Assembly (NCBI GenBank): GCA_902776195.1
Contig: CACYPF010000009.1
Location: forward strand, 1-64,000
From: an uncultured Prevotellaceae bacterium
Lineage (GTDB): Bacteria; Bacteroidota; Bacteroidia; Bacteroidales; Bacteroidaceae
DNA length: 64,000 nt
Direction of reading: 5' to 3'
The notes beneath the pieces were generated by a model. The model searched no databases and was not told where the DNA came from. It saw only the letters and a program-made list of their open reading frames with translations. Made by a program: the position numbers and the translations under genes. Within the stretch, counting starts at the first letter, position 1. Each line of letters opens with the position of its first letter. Shown here one piece after another: positions 60,413 to 64,000 of the stretch.

Positions 60413-62911
60413 ATGTATAGATTAGTGATTTCCGCAGTTGTGGTTTTTGTAAGCACAATAGCAGCCTTTGCACAAGGTTCGGTAAAAGGTAAAGTTTTGG
60501 ATAAGCAGACCGATGAGGTCATGGAGTTCGTGAATGTCGTTGTAGAGACACCAGCAGGTAAGTTAGTCAAAGGAGCTATTACGGATGTCAGCGGTCAGTT
60601 CTATATTAAGGGATTGAAAGACGGCAACTACCAGTTGCAGGTCTCTTTCGTGGGTTATAAGACACTGACACGACAGTTCACCATCTCTGCCAGTGACCGC
60701 AACAAACACTATAATGCGCTGTATCTCTCGGAGGATGCCAAGGTACTGGGTGAGGTACAGGTTACCGGACAGCGCTCACAGATGAAACTGGAGGTCGACC
60801 GTAAGGTGTTCTCTGTCGACCAGATACTGGCTGCCGCAGGTGGCTCGGCAAGTGACTTGCTGGAGAATATCCCCAGTGTCGAGGTGACAACGGACGGTGA
60901 GATATCCCTTCGTGGTAATTCCAGCGTGGAGGTATGGATCAATGGTAAGGCGAGTGGTCTCACCACTGACAACCGTGCGGAGATCCTGCAGCAGATTCCT
61001 GCGGAGAGCATCGAGCGTATTGAGGTCATTGACAACCCATCCGCGAAATACTCCCCCGAGGGTTCGGCAGGTATTATTAATATTGTGTTGAAACGTGACC
61101 GCAAGGGTGGCTATTATGGCTCTTTGCGTGCCGGTGCCAATATCCGTGGCGGATGGAACACCAGTGGCAATATTAATTACTCCAGCGGTGTGCTTGATGC
61201 CTATGCCAATGTGGGCTTCCGTAATCGCAGGAACAGCGGGGGCAGTGAGAGTGAACAGCACTACAAGCAGACCAACCAGTATCAGAACTACGATAGTGAG
61301 AGCAAGAACAGGGGACATAACCTCTTCACCCGTCTGGGACTCACCTGGCATTTCACCAAGAACGACGACCTTTCCATCGGAGGTATGATGATGCATGGCA
61401 AGTTCCACAACCGTAACTATACCCCCTACCATTATGGTACCATCGGCGCCACAGAGGACACTTACCGTATGTTCCGTCTGAACAGAGGTGATGGCGATAT
61501 GCATTTCTACCATGCCGACATGGGATATGAGCACCGCTGGACAGACACCCATAAGTTGACTGCTAACGTGGAGTATAACCGCTGGATGAGCGATAACGAT
61601 AATATTTACCAAGACTCGACATCTTTCGACTCTCAACCAACAATTTTCAATTATCAATACCGTCCCATGCATGTCCGCAACCGCTCATGGGAGGTTAAAC
61701 TAGACTACGAGAATCAGATTTCAGAGAACTTCAAATTGGAGGCGGGCTATAACGGACGCTTCTCTCATGAGAACACACCACAGGAGTCTTGGATGGCTGA
61801 CAACTGGGAGGGTACCGACCTGTTGGAGGATGAACTCTATTACAACCGCTTCATCTATTCCATGGACACCCATGCCCTCTATGCCACCGTCAATACCAAA
61901 TTAGGAAAACTGGGTGTTATGGCAGGACTGCGTGGTGAGTACTGGAAGGTGAACACCGAGAGTTATGACTATGCACAGGAGCATGGTACTGCGGCGAAGG
62001 ACGAGCCTTACAAGAAAGACTTCTTCAAACTCTTCCCCTCGCTGTTCCTGAACTATGAGTTGACGGAGTCGGCACAGCTGCAGTTGAACTACACCTATCG
62101 TCTCCGCCGTCCTTGGGGTGGACAGCTGAACTCGTTCCGCAATACCAGTGATGCATCGATGGTGTCGTTCGGTAACCCGGAGCTGACACCGGAATATACC
62201 CACTCCATCTCCCTCAACTTCCTGAAGACATGGGAGCAGCATACGCTCAGTATCTCTACTTACTACCGTCCCACAACGGATGTCATGCAGCGTATCCGCT
62301 ATCAGAATGCTGCCGACGGGATGATGTACATGACCCAGATGAACCTCACCAAGCGGCAGAGTCTGGGTGTCGAGATCATCGGTAAGAACAAGCTCTTCCG
62401 TATCCTCGACCTCACCACGACGGTGAATGGATATTACAACAAGCTTGACGGTTTCTCGTATGTTATCGACGGACAGACGGTCACTGGCGAGAGCGACAAG
62501 AGCTTCTCATGGGATGCCCGCTTACTTGCATCCCTCATCCTGCCTTATGATATCTCCTTGCAGTTGACGGGTAACTACCGCTCCCGTGGTGTCATCACCC
62601 AGGGCTATCGTAAGCCGAACGCTTCTCTTGACCTTGGTTTCCGCAAGAATTTCTTCAATAAGACGATCGCTGTCGCTATCAACTGGCGTGATGTCTTCAA
62701 CACCCGTAAGTGGGAGAACTATACCGAGAGCGACACTTTCTGGCGCCACCAGAAGAACTGGCGTGACCCGAATGTCAATTTCCAGATCACGTGGAACTTC
62801 GGTAACATGAACAACCAGCGCAAGCATGGTGAGCGGGAGGAACTGCAGCAACCTGTTAACGAGCAGCCACAGCAGAACCAAGGTTACCAGCAGAGTGGAG
62901 GAGAGGACTAA
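60413..62911 (+). CDS. TonB-dependent receptor-type outer-membrane protein (OMP_b-brl_3)
   Basis: An 832-residue outer-membrane protein: signal peptide (MYRLVISAVVVFVSTIAAFA), a carboxypeptidase-regulatory-like domain at about 22-110 (GSVKGKVLDKQTDEVMEFVNV), a plug with LLENIPSVEVTTDGEISLRGNSSVEVWINGK near 150-180 and IERIEVIDNPSAKYSPEGSAGIINIVLK near 200-228, then a large beta-barrel. The glutamine- and glutamate-rich end (about 800-832) is atypical of a barrel end. The substrate is unknown; this subgroup often lacks SusD partners. Confidence 0.9.
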   Translation: MYRLVISAVVVFVSTIAAFAQGSVKGKVLDKQTDEVMEFVNVVVETPAGKLVKGAITDVSGQFYIKGLKDGNYQLQVSFVGYKTLTRQFTISASDRNKHYNALYLSEDAKVLGEVQVTGQRSQMKLEVDRKVFSVDQILAAAGGSASDLLENIPSVEVTTDGEISLRGNSSVEVWINGKASGLTTDNRAEILQQIPAESIERIEVIDNPSAKYSPEGSAGIINIVLKRDRKGGYYGSLRAGANIRGGWNTSGNINYSSGVLDAYANVGFRNRRNSGGSESEQHYKQTNQYQNYDSESKNRGHNLFTRLGLTWHFTKNDDLSIGGMMMHGKFHNRNYTPYHYGTIGATEDTYRMFRLNRGDGDMHFYHADMGYEHRWTDTHKLTANVEYNRWMSDNDNIYQDSTSFDSQPTIFNYQYRPMHVRNRSWEVKLDYENQISENFKLEAGYNGRFSHENTPQESWMADNWEGTDLLEDELYYNRFIYSMDTHALYATVNTKLGKLGVMAGLRGEYWKVNTESYDYAQEHGTAAKDEPYKKDFFKLFPSLFLNYELTESAQLQLNYTYRLRRPWGGQLNSFRNTSDASMVSFGNPELTPEYTHSISLNFLKTWEQHTLSISTYYRPTTDVMQRIRYQNAADGMMYMTQMNLTKRQSLGVEIIGKNKLFRILDLTTTVNGYYNKLDGFSYVIDGQTVTGESDKSFSWDARLLASLILPYDISLQLTGNYRSRGVITQGYRKPNASLDLGFRKNFFNKTIAVAINWRDVFNTRKWENYTESDTFWRHQKNWRDPNVNFQITWNFGNMNNQRKHGEREELQQPVNEQPQQNQGYQQSGGED

Positions 62912-62932
62912 ATATTTATTGTTGTAATATTC

Positions 62933-62971
62933 CAATTATACAAATTTGCGTTACGCATTTTTGTATAATTG
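62933..62971. terminator. Long hairpin between convergent genes
   Basis: CAATTATACAAA (62933-62944) is the exact complement of 62960-62971; a TGCG/CGCA stem with a TTA loop sits inside. It lies between the barrel gene and the GNAT gene, so a bidirectional terminator is likely, although U runs are poor. Confidence 0.6.
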
Positions 62972-63098
62972 ACAAAGCCGCGTCTGTCTCTCACCTTTTA
63001 CCTATATATGATTAAGGTGGGATAAACCTTTTGCTGACATGTAAATAATTCGCTTTTTGCCGTAAAAAAGCATATAATCCTCTTTAATTCCTTTCTCC

Positions 63099-63749
63099 CT
63101 AACTCCTTAACTTCAAGACCTTTTTCACTCCCTTCCCCAGGCCATTCAGTTCCCCATTGCGCTTCTTGCATAACCGGGTAGCGAGGAAGGTGAAGGCATA
63201 GGTAAGACGTGCGGTGACAGGGGCGACATAGGGAAGCCAGACGAAATCGGAAGGATGATGGCGGAGGTCGTAGGCGAACTGCTTACGGAACTTATAGGAG
63301 GGGTAGTTCTCCTTTGGTGCACGACCGTACCCCATGATGCGATAGCCGTTCTTCAGGTGCCAGCGCACCGACCAGGTGGCAGGGAATCCCGTACGCTCAC
63401 TGATATACCTGTATCCCCGTTGCCGCAACTGCACAATCTCCTCCTGCAGCAACCGTGTACCGATACCCTCGTTCTTCGCTGTCGGAGACACCGCCAGGTT
63501 GGCACCCCACACACTGCCCTTCCGCTTATTCAGCTTCAGCGTATGCACCGCCAGCAGCTCCCCCGTTGCGGCATCCTCCGCGATGAACACCACCCTGCTC
63601 TTGATATAGTTGGCAAAGTGTGCGTCGTCAGAAAGGGGAACATACAGACCTATCGATGTCCACTGCTCAAAGGATGTCCATATCAGCCTGTTAAGTTCCT
63701 CAACAGGTACAGCCTTCTCTCTAAGTGTATGTACGACTATCTCTCTCAT
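63099..63749 (-). CDS. GNAT-family N-acetyltransferase
   Basis: A 216-residue acetyltransferase with FIAEDAATGELLAVHTLKL (strands 2-4), the acetyl-CoA loop VSPTAKNEGIGTRLLQEE near residue 95 and GFPATWSVRWHLKNGYRIMGYGR near 125. The acceptor is unknown. A minus-strand TACTTTTG -7 box lies at 63761-63768. Confidence 0.87.
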   Translation of the reverse strand: MREIVVHTLREKAVPVEELNRLIWTSFEQWTSIGLYVPLSDDAHFANYIKSRVVFIAEDAATGELLAVHTLKLNKRKGSVWGANLAVSPTAKNEGIGTRLLQEEIVQLRQRGYRYISERTGFPATWSVRWHLKNGYRIMGYGRAPKENYPSYKFRKQFAYDLRHHPSDFVWLPYVAPVTARLTYAFTFLATRLCKKRNGELNGLGKGVKKVLKLRS

Positions 63750-63807
63750 ATTGTCAAGTGCAAAAGTACGAACATTTCATGAGACTACCATGAAAAGTCG
63801 AATAAAA

Positions 63808-63839
63808 TTTGGTGTTCTTCTTACTTAGTTGTATCTTTG
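63808..63839 (+). promoter_or_regulatory. Promoter of the galactokinase-like gene
   Basis: TTTG (63808-63811), 20 bases, TATCTTTG (63832-63839): a full Bacteroidetes consensus, 28 bases before the ATG. Confidence 0.75.
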
Positions 63840-63867
63840 TAGGCAAATAGCAAATAACTAAAAACAG

Positions 63868-64000
63868 ATGGAACAGCAATATCAGTATCATATTTTCTCA
63901 CCCTACCGGGTTTGTCCCTTGGGTGCCCATGTGGACCACCAGCATGGACTGGTGACGGGGTTTGCGATTGACAAAGGTGTGGACCTGTGGTTTAATGTTT
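63868..64000 (+). CDS. Galactokinase-like GHMP kinase (partial, runs off window)
   Basis: The first 44 codons are visible: SPYRVCPLGAHVDHQHGLVTGFAIDKGVDLWF. The R-V-x-P-L-G-A-H-V-D-H-Q-H-G block matches the galactokinase/GHMP sugar-binding signature (RVNLIGEHTDYNGG in classical GalK), in the diverged form found in a second GHMP subgroup. It starts at ATG 63868 and is cut by the window end. Confidence 0.75.
   Translation, partial: MEQQYQYHIFSPYRVCPLGAHVDHQHGLVTGFAIDKGVDLWFNV

Overview
The window looks like a Prevotella/Segatella-type member of the Bacteroidales. Promoters have the Bacteroidetes form (TTTG, about 19-21 bases, TAnnTTTG). The gene set is also typical: LruC-domain lipoproteins, an S46 dipeptidyl peptidase, DUF3160, LepB with a degenerate paralogue, and a SpmA/SpmB-like fused membrane protein. 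The genus is an inference from gene content.

Left half (about 42-32333): a putative integrative and mobilizable element of about 32 kb. It is bounded by two perfect 46-bp direct copies of the 3' part of an elongator tRNA-Met(CAT) gene. From right to left it carries a tyrosine integrase close to the right repeat, an AlbA/Schlafen-type ATP-binding protein, an unknown protein, an excisionase-like HTH protein, two plasmid-type proteins, a small accessory protein and a MobV-type relaxase with a candidate oriT. Beyond a structured 490-bp spacer lies a 22.5-kb, single-strand biosynthetic operon (22782 down to 262). It encodes a dissociated type II fatty-acid/polyketide machinery of the aryl polyene (APE)/flexirubin type: ketoreductase, three ketosynthases (two with chain-length-factor-like second halves), three ACPs, two hot-dog dehydratases, a thioesterase, an AMP ligase, an O-methyltransferase, several acyltransferases, a broken glycosyltransferase/acyltransferase fusion, two phytoene-desaturase-like oxidoreductases, and an export set (MMPL pump fused to acyltransferase and methyltransferase-like domains, LolA-like carrier, exported proteins). 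The operon is thus the cargo of a mobile element. Three of its genes appear to carry internal deletions: the first ketosynthase has lost the Lys/His active-site loop in frame, the GT2-acyltransferase is frameshifted, and a small exported protein is frameshifted. Neither tRNA fragment is joined to a tRNA 5' half, so another element probably lies to the left, in tandem.

Right half (32334-64000): chromosome-like sequence. Three LruC/LruC-like lipoproteins come first, with a convergent intergenic region holding a terminator, an array of about 22-bp palindromes and a long inverted repeat. Next are a nucleoside-recognition membrane protein, a polysaccharide flippase, an S46 peptidase and a DEAD-box helicase on the opposite strand. 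The anaerobic ribonucleotide reductase pair nrdD-nrdG follows, with two operator-like palindromes in its leader, then a LOG-family protein and a formate/nitrite-family channel. On the minus strand there is a dapB-lepB-pseudo-lepB-wbqC group, then a Nudix hydrolase with a sialate O-acetylesterase. The end holds an alpha/beta hydrolase, a CapA-like protein, YARHG-DUF3160, two secreted proteins, a TonB-dependent-receptor-type barrel, a GNAT acetyltransferase and the start of a galactokinase-like gene.

All assignments rest on reading motifs and layout by eye; no database search was run.
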